Origin: Aspergillus flavus
Lineage: Eukaryota; Ascomycota; Eurotiomycetes; Eurotiales; Aspergillaceae
Reading direction: 5' to 3'
DNA length: 64,000 nucleotides
Assembly: GCF_009017415.1 (NCBI RefSeq)
Contig: NC_092408.1
Span: forward strand, 1,364,001-1,428,000
A program made the position numbers and the translations under genes. Below, one piece after another: positions 46,554 to 57,638 of the stretch. The notes under the pieces are model-generated. The model did not search any database and was not told the DNA's origin. It saw only the letters and a program-made list of their open reading frames with translations. Numbering within the stretch: the stretch's first letter is position 1; every line of letters begins with the position of its first letter.

Positions 46554-48094
46554 TCAGCCCGGAAAGCCTAGAATATCAAAATCATCGCCAAGAATCTCAT
46601 CCGTTTCCTCATTTAAAGTCTGGATTGCTTCCCGCAGCTTTCTTTGCTGATCAGGATGCCTGATGTCAACATTCAAGGAGCCTTCGGAAGTCTTAACGTG
46701 AAGGTGACCGTCTTTGACGTAACAGGGGATTCTCTCCTCGAATGACATTTCCCGACGAACTTTAAGCCAGTCTGTCCATTCCTTTGAACTCAGCTCTGGG
46801 AGAATGGAGTAGAAGCCCTGTTGGTTCCTTATCGCTTTTTCGATAACATGTCTTGTCCTTGGATGATGCCCGGAGTTATTGAGATAGATGCGGGATTGAC
46901 TTTTTTATGATGTCTATAGACAGATTTGTCTGATGGGAAAGTGCGGTCGCGCATCGGTATGGGGTTCTATATAGTAAAGACACTATCCATGCGAGAATAT
47001 TAGGAGGCAATGTATGATAAACCCCCAAGGCTTCCACCAGGAACTCTTAGGTGATCTAGCTACTGCCGAACGGATCAATATGTTGGAATAGAACTTCTAT
47101 ACTGGATTCAGAGAGTGCGTTCTGACCGGCAGCAACCAAAACGACGAGCTCCTTGTTCCTTCTGTGTGGATCATTGATGGAACGAATCAAGTCATGGAGA
47201 ATGTCCTCCGCTAGGTAGGGGTTTGTAGAAAGTGCGTTGTCTGCGTCCGGTGCTATCTCGCCGTCTGCATGTATGAGCGAGACGCAGTGCATGAGAATAA
47301 TGTGCGGGACGGCGGACCTCGCTCTAGAAAGATACTCTGTTATGGTTATTGCGAACCTGTCCTTTTCCTTCGAGGACGTGAACTTGCTCATGAGAATGTC
47401 TTCATTCCAATGCATGTGCTTGGCCCACGGGGAGAAGGCGAATCGATCATCGATTGGCATGGATTCAAGAACATCAATAGCCTCAATTGGAAAAGTTTCT
47501 TGACTCTTCAGGATCACTAGTATATGCTCGCGACAATTAGCCTCTTTGCTAGCTGCCAGTCGTGCAGCCAATGATTTCAGCAACTCCTGTGGTAAATTCG
47601 GTTGCCTTTGCCGTGCCAATCCCCTCATTAAATCATCGAAGAAATATGTATCACCAAGCAAAACAGGTAGATCTTCAATCAAGAGGAATACTTGTTAGCA
47701 TTTATACCCTCCCGAGATTTCATGTCTTTGGATTCAATGACTGAAAGATTAATGCAAGATTCGTCCATCCTTAGCTGCTCTCTAGACAACCGGACGATTT
47801 CAAGACGGCGTCCTGTCTCATAATACTGGGTAAGCTTGATATCAGCGCTGAGCCTTCTGGCTTCATGGCAGCTTTGCTATGCAGCTTCCACTCTCCCTTG
47901 TTACTCAAAAAGACCAATTTTGAAAAACGTGACTTCGCTTTAGGGCTTATCCATTTGGGGATGTTTGTGGTCGTCCCAATCGAATTGACCCATTTTACCG
48001 TGCCCTTGCTTGTCAAGGCTGTCGGCAGAGTTGATTCGACCACTTCCTCCACATTCAGTCTAGTATATTCATCTCTTGTAACCCATGCTTTTTT
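46554..48094 (-). pseudogene. Relic of a STAND/NLR-type gene: linker plus HEAT-like repeats, NTPase core missing
   Basis: Coding-like segments on the minus strand follow one another with frame changes and stops. (1) 48094-47870, LPTALTSKGTVKWVNSIG and SKLVFLSNKGEWKLHSK. (2) In another frame, RRLSADIKLTQYYETGRR, LEIVRLSREQLRMD and ESCINLSVIES, a linker I associate with fungal NACHT proteins just before the NTPase domain. (3) 47682-47056, Leu-rich helical repeats (LPQELLKSLAARLAASKE). (4) After TAG 47056-47058 and a TAA 6 nt further, the same frame continues LVEALGVYHTLPPNILAW. (5) After another shift, YLNNSGHHPRTRHVIEKAI, SFEERIPCYVKDGHLHVKT and a TAA-free end at 46554. No P-loop (GxxGxGKT) is present. 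Family identity is inferred from memory of linker and repeat patterns; decay is seen directly. Confidence 0.6.
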
Positions 48095-49330
48095 CTACTC
48101 TGCCCTCTATCTTATGCGCCGATCCCAGGGCTGAACCAAATATAAATAAGGCCTATCTCGTTTTAGTTTCATGATTGCCATTTCCAGTTAATCTACCCAG
48201 GAGTTGTATAGAAGAATCTGTAGATAGTCAATAGTCTGTCGAGTACTCCCTATGTTCAAAGTGAGGTCGACTCGACAGAGATATATATATGATGTTGAAA
48301 CTGAGAAGGAATCCACCAGCAGACTCCACGATTCTCACGGAAGCCAACTACTCGGTTGGATATATATGTAAGGTTCAGTCAGGTTCGTGACCTAGTATAA
48401 CAAAAACAATTAATCGATTCTGAAGTATATAAGTTTTTAGGGTTCACCCTATCGACCATGACTTTAGCAGACCCATGATGGCTATTGTGCATGAACAATA
48501 GATGTGGGAACACTCTGTCATGTCCTGCGGGAACATTGAAACTACTTGGCTCATCTGTTTATATAGAGTCATAAATGGCAGTTTTTCGGGCATGAAGATG
48601 TGATTGTTGACTCGTGCGCTCACCCCGCGTAGATCTCTTCAGATCCACGCACTGAGCTCCCAACGTTCTTATCTCAATAAGAAAGGTAAGTGGGACCGCA
48701 GCAATCTCAGCGGTTGAAGCCGACAAATCAGGGTTTACTGCGGGTCGCTTGATGCTAGCTTCGGTCAGCATATTGTGAGGAAGATGCTCAACCCCTGAAA
48801 ATCTGGGCAATTGTCTTCACCCTAATAATACGGATTATAGAGCGAAGAAATCTCATAAGCCGCAAAGGGGGGCTCATGGCCATCGGAAATCACCCGACAT
48901 ATGCCGAGAATCTGACAGGGCTAACAAGAAAAGGCAATTAATCAAACTTATTGCCAAAGTGTTAAGCTAAACTTGTTAAGTCTCGTATAACGGCGCCAAC
49001 TATACCGCAACAGACTTAACCTCCCAACGCCAAGAAAGGCTGAGGAAAATTAGAGCTCCCTTCAGACGTGCCCATTGGTGCGTTCCATCATCCAAGGCAC
49101 TAGCTAATCCTCCTGCTTGGCCCCCAATCGCACCCAGTTTCTGTCCATGAAGAGGAAACAGTTAGCCCCAAGATGATCTTGATACAAGCGAACCCTTTAA
49201 TAGGCGAAGAGAGCCCCGTGCAGGATCCTGCGAGGGTCGAGGATTTTATAACTTGATCGGCGTGCGCTGTCAATCCCTCCGTCCGTATGTCTTGACCCGG
49301 TCAAACACGTCAGCCATATTTTTCTACGTG
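48095..49330. other. Intergenic, 1.2 kb, no gene seen
   Basis: Separates the STAND-like relic from the first Cys-rich membrane protein gene. ORFs are short and featureless. The missing N-terminal effector exon of the relic was not found here. Confidence 0.5.
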
Positions 49331-50422
49331 ATGGCATATTCGCCCCTGCGGACCCTCGTTGGTCTCGTAGCAGTCTTCCACTTCTTCATACCAGCGCTGT
49401 CGCTGGAAGTGACGGACGCCTCAAAATGTCGCGGAGAGTGCGGTGATAGGAAAAACACTCTTACGACTGACCTCGTCTGTCAAGATTCCTCATTCAACAC
49501 GACTGCAAATGGAATCACAATGAAAAACTGTCTCCTTTGCGAAAGCACAGGCACGACGTACCTAAACAATCACTCGGGCGATCTCTGGGATTTCCTGTGT
49601 ATGTACTATCTTGACCACCTTTCTCCCTTCGTCCATACCCCAAGAAGCATACCACTCCACCTATAACACAGCCCCAAAACTAACCTCCATGAAGTCATTC
49701 AAAAATACACTCTCCAAACCTGCCTCTACGACGGCGCATCGGAAACCTCCATCTCCGGCTGTGAAGACAACTGCCTTCCACTGCGCTCAATCTTTAAGGA
49801 CCTCTGGTACAAAACCAATCATACGGAAGAGCTCTACTACTATTGCAGCGATGTCTTCACGCAATACGCAAGTGACTGCGCCACCTGCCTCCGGTCCAAA
49901 TCCGGATCCGTGATTCTCGGCAATTTTATGGATAATATGGATTCGGCGTGTGAGACGAAACCCAATGCGTCTGCGGGTGAGACAATCACGCTTCGACGAC
50001 CACTTTTTGATTTGTCGACTGCTACGTCTAATACTACCTCCACGACTACCTCATCCGCGACGGCGACGGGAACAGGGGATAACGGGGGTGGTGGAGCAGC
50101 CAGTTCCTCGAGCTTGTCAACTGGGGCCAAGGCGGGTATTGGCGTCGGTGCAGGCGTGGGTGGGTTGATGATTTTGGGTGCTGCGGCTTGGTTATTGCTT
50201 GCACGACGGAGAAGAGGGGCTGCACAGGGAGGCGCACATCAGTATGAGCCGCCAATGGAGCAGGGGCCTGCGTCAGAGCTTTCGTACGGTGCTGGAGCGC
50301 CTGTCGAGCAAGCTACTGTCAAGCAGTTCGGGGAGCTAGCGGCTGTGGAGAGGACGGAGGTTGAGTTAGATGGTGGGAATGGAGGGCTTAGAAGAGGAGG
50401 TAATGCGGTGGAGCTGCCTTGA
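49331..50422 (+). CDS. Cys-rich single-pass membrane protein, copy A (tail ends VELP)
   Basis: Exons 49331-49598 and 49695-50422 are joined by a 96-nt phase-1 intron, giving 331 aa. Layout: signal peptide (MAYSPLRTLVGLVAVFHFF, about residues 1-25); a Cys-rich ectodomain (about residues 30-210) with KCRGECGDR, LVCQDSSFN, NCLLCESTGTTYLN, QTCLYD, GCEDNCLPLRS, YYYCSD, CATCL and SACETKPNAS; a Ser/Thr/Gly linker; a TM segment after LSTGAKAGIGVGAGVGGLM; a short Arg-rich stop-transfer (ARRRRG); and a cytoplasmic tail with AHQYEPP and the terminal VELP. ATG 49331 is chosen from the signal peptide, although the frame opens at 49253. No named domain is recognised. It could be a wall sensor, receptor or adhesin. 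It is the paralog of 52163-53311. Confidence 0.85.
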
Positions 50423-52162
50423 TGAATGTATGGGCGTGGTGTTTGGACTGCACCGTTTAATGATTATTCGACTACTTAATTGAGCTCAGGTGCATTATTG
50501 TTCCCTATATACATGAGCGTAAAACGAAGTTAAAACTTCGTTCGGACACAGCCCATCTGTCACTACAAAGTTTTTAATGGTAAACATTGGAGAAGGCATT
50601 GAATCCCTACATTCTGGAAACAGATTCGGATGGGTATCTAAAAGCACAGACAACGGTCGACAATAGGGTGTGCTATATTTGTTCATGCTAGAGAGTTGGA
50701 TTCCGATTCAATACAACTTAGTAATGACCCTCGATGAAAGACATCGGCCTAAAGAACAGCTCGTCGAATGAGTACATAACCCATCAAAGTAGCATTGACA
50801 AAGTTAATGTTCGCTGATTGATGTTTCAGCATATTGTCGTCATATAAGCTATTATAAGGTTAGCAGGCGTGCAGTGAGGAAGACCCACTGAGACGGTCGC
50901 CACGATAGCCATCAATTGTGTAGTTATATGTTCGTCACGGCGACAAGGTCCCAGCTGAACTGTCAGGGATAGTTTCTGCTGTCTGTACTCCGTATATGGG
51001 TGTCCACTAACTTCTCACGTCAGGACAGATCCTTTGGATCCGATGTATGTATGTCTGGGGAATGTTGTTATCAAGTAAACGCGCAAAAGACTAATTCATG
51101 GCTCACTATGATATTAAGATGTGGTTTAAGTCATCCTGAGCTGCAAGTATCAAATATTTTATACATGTATGGAACATATATCATTACTGTCCGTGAAGCA
51201 GAAATCAATCCCGATAGACCTTCCATGCCGTTGGCTCATGCCTCTCCTCCCTCAACTGCTACAATCTAAGCTGAAGAATCGAGCGAAGATAACCCTACGT
51301 TTATGTTCCTTTTCCCACGGTTAGGCCTGCGCGTAATGGCCGCCACCAGAAAAGGCAACCAGGCCTTTATTGGAATGCAAGGGATCTGGGAGTGGAGATA
51401 GTATGATTGGCGAGCTTGTGTACTTTAAGTGGAGAAGCCCGGTGCACGGATGACACTTAGATTATGTACATTCTCCTTGCGTAGCACGCGGAAGCCCGGA
51501 TTTCTCATGCCGTTAGTGAAATCCATGGCATGTGTAGGGCCTAATGTGAGTGCTGCCATTTTACGGATCGCGGTACCGTGCCTCTTGAGATGACACATTT
51601 GCTCCAGATTCGGATCCACACTCCCAGGAAACAAGATGAATAAGCATTGTGCCACAGACCAGATTAAATGTTCCAGCTGCACCATAAGCCACTTATAAAT
51701 AAATCACTGGGAAGCGCTGAACCGGTCAGTGAGAAAGAAAGAACAACATCGTAAGGCTGTGCTCCTGGTTGAAAACATCGGAATAAATCAGCTCATTTGA
51801 GAATGGATCAACGCCGTATTCAACCCAACCAATGACACCAGAAGAGCCCCCAACGCCAAGAAATACTCCAGAAAAGATGGGTAGCCTGATTGGTTCCGGC
51901 GTCAACATACACTTTACGCTGCGCCTCAGCCGTGGTGTGGATATTCTTTGTGTCTACCCTGAAACCCTGAGTCGCCGCAGGGTCGCGGTAGACGTGGAGC
52001 CACTGTTATTCTCACAGTGAACTAAATAACCCGCTGGGGCCCAAATGAAAGTCACAAGATGATCGGCATATATTACGAATTCGCAATCCCAATCTCACTT
52101 CCAACCCAAGGCCGCGAATCTCACCCGACTACACCCCCCGGGCCATATCCTATGTACACATA
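50423..52162. other. 1.7 kb spacer between the two paralogs, no gene seen
   Basis: Short ORFs without features. It holds one exact TACTCCGTA copy (50986-50994). Confidence 0.5.
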
Positions 52163-53311
52163 ATGACCTATCCATTATCACGGACGACGAGGATTCTGCT
52201 CCTCGGACTTCTGGCCCTCACCTACCTTTTCCCGCCCGTACATTCTCTAGCCACGATCGCCAAGTCGAAATGCATTAAAAGTTGCGGAGACACTCGGAAA
52301 ACGTCCGCCGATGACCTCGTCTGTCCGGATTCGGCCTATAATAACACCCAGAAAGGGAGGACCGTGAAAGATTGTCTATTATGTCAAAGTACCGGAACGG
52401 CATACATCAACGACGAGAGGAATGATATTTATACCTTCTTAGGTACGTGGCCGGATGGCCAGCCCATGACTCTGTCCACGAGACTTTCGACATAATTTAA
52501 CGATCGATCTAACTGGAAATAGTTACCCAAAAGTACACCGTTCAGACCTGCCTATTTGATCGCAATGACTCCTCTATATCAGGCTGCCAGGACGATTGTA
52601 TACCCCTAAGAAGCGTCTACAAGACCAACTGGTACGGCGGCAGCAACTTCACCCCGATTTATACATATTGCGACGACGCCGGGTTCCAACAGTATGCCGA
52701 TAAGTGTGAATCGTGTCTACGGGGTAAAAACGGGACGTATATTCTCGGGAACTGTGAGTTTATCCTCGGCACACAATTGGGGGATATTACATGGATCATG
52801 AACAAACCACTAACAATGAATCAATATTTCAGTCATCGACAATATGGTTTCGGCTTGTACGAATAAACCGAATGCCTCGGAAGGCGAGATTGTCACCCTC
52901 CGCCAACCCATTTTTCAGGTTCCTGCGTCAGAAGCGGTGCCTGACGAAAGCGAGTCCTCGAGCGGGTTATCGACAGGTGCGAAGGCTGGTATCGGTGTTG
53001 GTGTTGGTGTCGGCGGACTGTTGATTGTCGGGGCTTTGGGTTGGTTTTTCTGCCTCCGGAAGAGGTCCAAGAAGGTCGATGCTCATCAGTATGAGCGGCC
53101 TTGGCAGCAGGAGAATCCGGATGCTCCTGTGCTGTCGCCTGATCCCCGGAGTGGACCGCCGAGTGAGATGCCCGCTGAGGCAGTTGTGAAGGGCCCGACG
53201 GAATTAGAGGGGGAAGGTAATGCAAAAGCAAATGTGGGCTCCGGGGGTAATGAAGGTGGGTATGCAAAGGATAAGAAAGAGACACCGTCACAGCTTGTGG
53301 AACTGCCGTAA
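52163..53311 (+). CDS. Cys-rich single-pass membrane protein, copy B (tail ends VELP)
   Basis: Three exons (52163-52442, 52523-52753, 52833-53311) with introns of 80 and 79 nt give 329 aa. The plan is the same as copy A: signal peptide (ILLLGLLALTYLFPPVHS), ectodomain Cys pattern KCIKSCGDT, LVCPDSAYN, DCLLCQSTGTAYIN, QTCLFD, GCQDDCIPLRS, YTYCDD, CESCLRG, then NMVSACTNKPNASEGE, GLSTGAKAGIGVGVGVGG before the TM, CLRKRSKK stop-transfer, DAHQYERP and a final VELP. Intron 1 is at the same place and phase as in copy A. Intron 2, after ILGN, is absent from copy A. The tail is longer and Glu/Pro/Lys-rich. Function unknown. Confidence 0.87.
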
Positions 53312-54245
53312 TGAATGATACCCGGTTAGGATCAGAATCGAAGAGGAGTGGTATATGTAGATATAGGTTACGAGTTGCATCGTCGATGCATCGGGCTTCG
53401 AGACCATGTCTAAGTGGTTCATATAGATGAGTGTGGCAGCATCGCAGGTGCAAAAAAGACACGTCGAAGAGCCCTCACTTGAATACTACTAATACATGTC
53501 ACGACTATATTAAATTTGGCATATTCTGTATGAACTAGAAAACGGCATTTTCAACGCTTCTGAAAATGCTGTCAAGGCCAAATGGGGCTCTTGGATCACC
53601 CTGTAAAGGCATACATAGCACACAATCGTTTTGCCCCGGCATCGATAACCCCTTCTATAGCCTTTTCCTAGAGCGTAATATCGACCGGAACCATGACCGT
53701 TCCGGGCCTAACGATGAGACCAAAATGAGTGTTGCAGCCTTAGTGTAGTAGTTGTTTCCATTTTTTGAACAGTATCAAACTGGAAAGATGAAGAGAACCA
53801 TTTCTAGTCACGACAAGCTAAACCTTAGCTCCATTCATGTTATCGACTCCCGTAGTCGCACGTACAATTTACCTTGGTGATACAGATAGATAAAAGGAGA
53901 ATATCACTCGAGATACCAAGGAGCTTGATCATAGAGCAGATAAATAGACAAATTTATGCCATATATTGAACAAGTGACTCGAAGCGCGGTTGAACATAAC
54001 TGGATGTCGTTGTCATGGATAACTGAGTGTAGAATGAGCACCATCTGAGAGCACTTTGACTCCTATTATATGCACATTACTGGGCATTTTATGAGCCACC
54101 CACTTGAATTATAGTATTGCCACATAGTTGGCGTGAATCACGTGTGTTGACAACAAGTTAAACGTCGATACTTTGTCACCGAGTTTCCTACGGTGTATTG
54201 CCTACTGATAGCCTCCCTCGAACTGCAATCAATTGAAAGTTCAGC
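53312..54245. other. Intergenic, no gene seen
   Basis: About 0.9 kb of AT-rich sequence with only short unsupported ORFs. Confidence 0.5.
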
Positions 54246-55329
54246 ATGTCAGACAAAGGCCCCAGCCAAGTACAACCAACAGACGAGAGTCCTTGCCTTG
54301 AGCGAATCGATCCAGGTGGGAATGTCATTCTTTCTGTTGAAGGTCAGAGTACAGCGCGATTTTCTTGTGTCCTCCAAGATTCTAAGCATGGCGTCGCCGG
54401 TGTTTACAAAGTTATTTAGTCCCAACTTCTCCGAGGGTATGCAGATGGAATTCTCTAGTTGCCCTATACTATCCCTTCATGAAGATGATATGGCAGCAAT
54501 GAGGACAATCACAAGAATCCTTCATTACCAAGAGCCAACACCGGCAAGTCCAATAACTGCAGAGACATTCGCAACTCTCGCCTATCATTGCAATAAGTAT
54601 GATTGCACCAGGGCTATCTGGCCTTGGACTTTCAAATGGTTTAATGACTTTCAATCTATTACGACTGCAGAGGAATATGGCTATCTTCTTGCTGCCCATT
54701 TCTTTCGGTCTGTAGAGCAGTTCCACAGAATATCGGCGAGGGTTCAGGTCCAGCTTTCTCCAGCTTTCTCCTAATTTCTCTGCTCAGTGGGAGACGGTGC
54801 AAACTATCGACCTTTTACCTGAACCTGTTCAAAGTGAGACTTACTCCGTACACATCCGGGAAAAACCATCTTACAACCAACAGGCATATTGATGGATCGA
54901 ATCGAGACTTTACTGAACCAAATACACGTGGAGCTACAGGCCGTGGAGCATTTACTAAGAAGCAACCAAACATGCTACGCAACGGGGGGCTTGGTATGCA
55001 CGAATTGTGGGAGAACCCCCCCAAGTGGAGCACGACAGTGCCGTCCCTGCAAGAACACCGACCTAATCACCAAGTACTGCAATAGCGACAGTCGTATAGC
55101 AGATTATTTTGCAGCTTTAACGACAGCAAGACTCTGGTCATCTGTTGAGCCCTTCCCATCTTGTTCTGCAGCTGAAATTGCATCACGCATATCTCAAGCA
55201 AAGGAGTTCCTCAGGCACAGTTGTCAAGCATCCGCCGGCCCGCTCAAGCCAGAATTGAATATGCTAGTAATGAGGGTTACTGGGATCAAACACAATACCA
55301 AAGGATTGGATCTGTACTCTCTTTATTAG
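54246..55329 (+). pseudogene. BTB/POZ plus zinc-ribbon-like gene with two frameshifts
   Basis: BTB domains mediate dimerisation and Cul3-ligase adaptation. Starting at ATG 54246 (MSDKGPSQVQPTDES), the frame reads LERIDPGGNVILSVEG and breaks at a T run (54360-54363). One T fewer would restore the BTB segment FLVSSKILSMASPVFTKLF and FSEGMQMEF (frame of 54364-54750). A second break is a perfect 10-bp tandem duplication (54751-54770), after which SAQWETVQTIDLLPEPVQ is read in the third frame. A clean 50-nt intron (54834-54883) then leads to an intact last exon with a CxxC...CxxC motif (LVCTNCGRTPPSG, RQCRPCKNTD) and the stop at 55327-55329. Everything outside the two lesions is open, so inactivation looks recent. 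Strain polymorphism or sequencing error at the T run are alternatives. Confidence 0.75.
54751..54770 (+). repeat. 10-bp tandem duplication (CAGCTTTCTC twice)
   Basis: Two perfect adjacent copies within the BTB-like coding sequence, shifting the frame by one. Confidence 0.95.
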
Positions 55330-55821
55330 ACCTCGCCCAGGGTTCCTATTACATATATGACTAAATCATATGTATGAATGGGGATAATCCAGATTGGACT
55401 TTTGAAGGATATGTAGTTCTGATATTCATTTTGCCAACGAACAGAGAAACAGATGCTTCCCCTAATTTTGACCAATCGAAGATGGGGGGTGTTTTACTGG
55501 GACTTTTTCTAGCCGGGCTTGCGTTGTCACGGGGGATCTATTATACAGGGTAGATAGCCTGTCAACTAGGGAATGATTCGTGGCCAAGGAAGACATGTCC
55601 AGTGTTTCTAGGTATCAAGAAATCCACATTTAGTTGTATTGGTAAGTTTCTAAGCTCATGTTCTTGTTTTAAATACCTCAGCATCCGACTAGTCGCTAAT
55701 TGAAGAAATACTACCATATAATACCTGGAATATTGACTCCAAAGTCCATCGGTCCATCATGGTCAACTTGAAAACATCATAAATACACCATAACTGGCCA
55801 GGCGAATCCCTACGGTAGTAG
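55330..55821. other. Intergenic between convergent genes
   Basis: AT-rich; no ORF is supported. Confidence 0.55.
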
Positions 55822-57089
55822 TTAAAGTGTCGAATCTCTCGATGGCAGTTCCCCTGCCGTCGCCACAATTTTTATATGCTCATCTGGGTTCTGAAGGAGC
55901 GTTTTGAAGCCCTTCTCCACGAGTTCTTCCAACGCAATACGCCGCGTTATCATGCGCTCCACACCGGCAAATCTTCCTGTCTCATAGTTAGCCGTGCTCA
56001 ATAGCATATAATTTCTATCAATACCTTCCGTAAATGCAGCCACAGTAGCTTTAAAGTCAGCGTCATCATAAGCCAGGAAAGACTTATATGTCAATTCCTT
56101 CCGCATAAAATACATAGCTGGCAATGAGATCTGCAAAACAAATTAGCGACATATGCAGCAAATAAATATCAAAGTAGTCATACTGCAGATTTCGGCACCG
56201 CCAGATTTACATATAAACCATGAAACCTCAGGCTATCACACGCAGCTTCTAGCCCTTTCTGGGATCCAGCACAATCAAACACCAACCCTATACCACTTCC
56301 ATTCGAGAGACTCCTACACTCCGAACCCACATTGACCTCGATCGGATCAAAAGTAGCCTGCACTAGATCTTGGAGGAACTCCCTGCGACGACGGGCTGTT
56401 TCAGAGACGTAGATCTGATCTGCGCCCCATGCCCTTAACACAAAAACCGTGGCTACACCTACCGGGCCACCACCTATAACCAGAATAGGTAGACCCTTGA
56501 AGCCCTTGACACCGGAGCATCGAACGGCATGCCAGGCCACAGCGAGGGGCTCAATAAGGGTAGCTGTGGCCATGTCAATATTGTCAGGGATCTGATGAAG
56601 CATAGCCGGTGGCACGGCAACTTTCTCAGAGAAGCCACCCCCTCCTCCGGAGAGGCCTAGGAAGCCTAGGGACTGGCAGCAGTTCGTGACGGATGAAGTA
56701 CATGCCGTGCAGGATGAACAATAGTATCGAGGGTCGACGATGACTGCCTGTCCCGGGGAAAGTGACGATGTCGATGGCGCTTGAATAATGCGTCCAGAGA
56801 GCTCATGGCCAAGCGTTACTGGGAGAATATCGCCAGTGAGGGGGTGTGGTCCGGTGCGTGTGTGGGGTATCGACATAGGGCCTTGGAAGCGGTTAGTCAT
56901 ATGTAGCTGTCGAAGAATTGAGGTCGGAGGTAATATGGTCTAGACCTTACCTTGAACATATTCGTTGATATCACTTCCACATATCCCGCACCACTCGACT
57001 TGGACTAGGGCTTTTTCATCTGATCCTTGGGGGGTTTCGACCTCTTCGATGCGGATGTCTCTGGCTGCGTAGAATCGCGCTGCTTTCAT
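55822..57089 (-). CDS. Zinc-dependent medium-chain dehydrogenase ((R,R)-2,3-butanediol/sorbitol dehydrogenase-like)
   Basis: NAD(P)-dependent oxidation of a secondary alcohol, or reduction of the matching ketone. Exons 56951-57089, 56184-56881 and 55822-56130 are joined by introns of 69 and 53 nt, giving 381 aa. The catalytic zinc Cys lies in WCGICGSDINEY (about residue 39), followed by LPVTLGHELSG. The structural zinc loop is DPRYYCSSCTACTSSVTNC, and IEPLAVAWHAVR carries a further zinc ligand. The Rossmann motif is VIGGGPVGVATVFVL. The motif set and length match the butanediol dehydrogenase/L-iditol dehydrogenase branch. The exact substrate is uncertain. It is on the same strand as, and 0.55 kb from, the ThDP enzyme gene, suggesting linked metabolism. 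Confidence 0.88.
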
Positions 57090-57638
57090 TTTGGCTATTG
57101 GAGTGTAAAAGACCTTTTGCTGGAATCAAGAATTCAGACGATAATTTTGTGAGCTATAGAGACTCTAATTCAACCCAGCAAAACGCATTGGGGCTGTCGT
57201 GACTAAGAGTATTTGTTTCTAGACATACCGTAGCTAGACTAGCCCGAAACGGTGTCTCGGCCCTCGGCCATCAAAGATCACAGAAGCTTGCCTTTGGTCA
57301 TTTTGCATAGCCGAATACCTGGTCCATTGCGGAGACTGGCGCCTTGACTGACAAAGCAAACCTGACATAGTTCACTGCGAGTTAATGAGGTCAGTTGGGG
57401 GTACGTAAATGTATGTACCCTAGGGATATCTCCAGAGTATACAAATCATTACTGTTTTAATCAGTCAATGGATTCCTAAACATCATTACTACCCTCTGGT
57501 CAAGCTTGCTAGAGTTATGGACCCAAACAAAATCACACTCTTCTTCGGACTCAATGAAGCTAATATATGGAACCTCGTTAAGCCCTGTCACCCTCACCTG
57601 AGCAAACAAGCATCCCACGATCTGACAAGAATATTTCC
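57090..57638. other. Promoter region of the MDR dehydrogenase
   Basis: About 0.55 kb between two minus-strand genes. No gene or clear operator is seen. Confidence 0.5.

Noticed and set aside
48559..48810. 83-aa minus-strand ORF as a possible N-terminal effector of the STAND-like relic
   Set aside because: No similarity to known effector domains could be seen and no splice path connects it to the relic.
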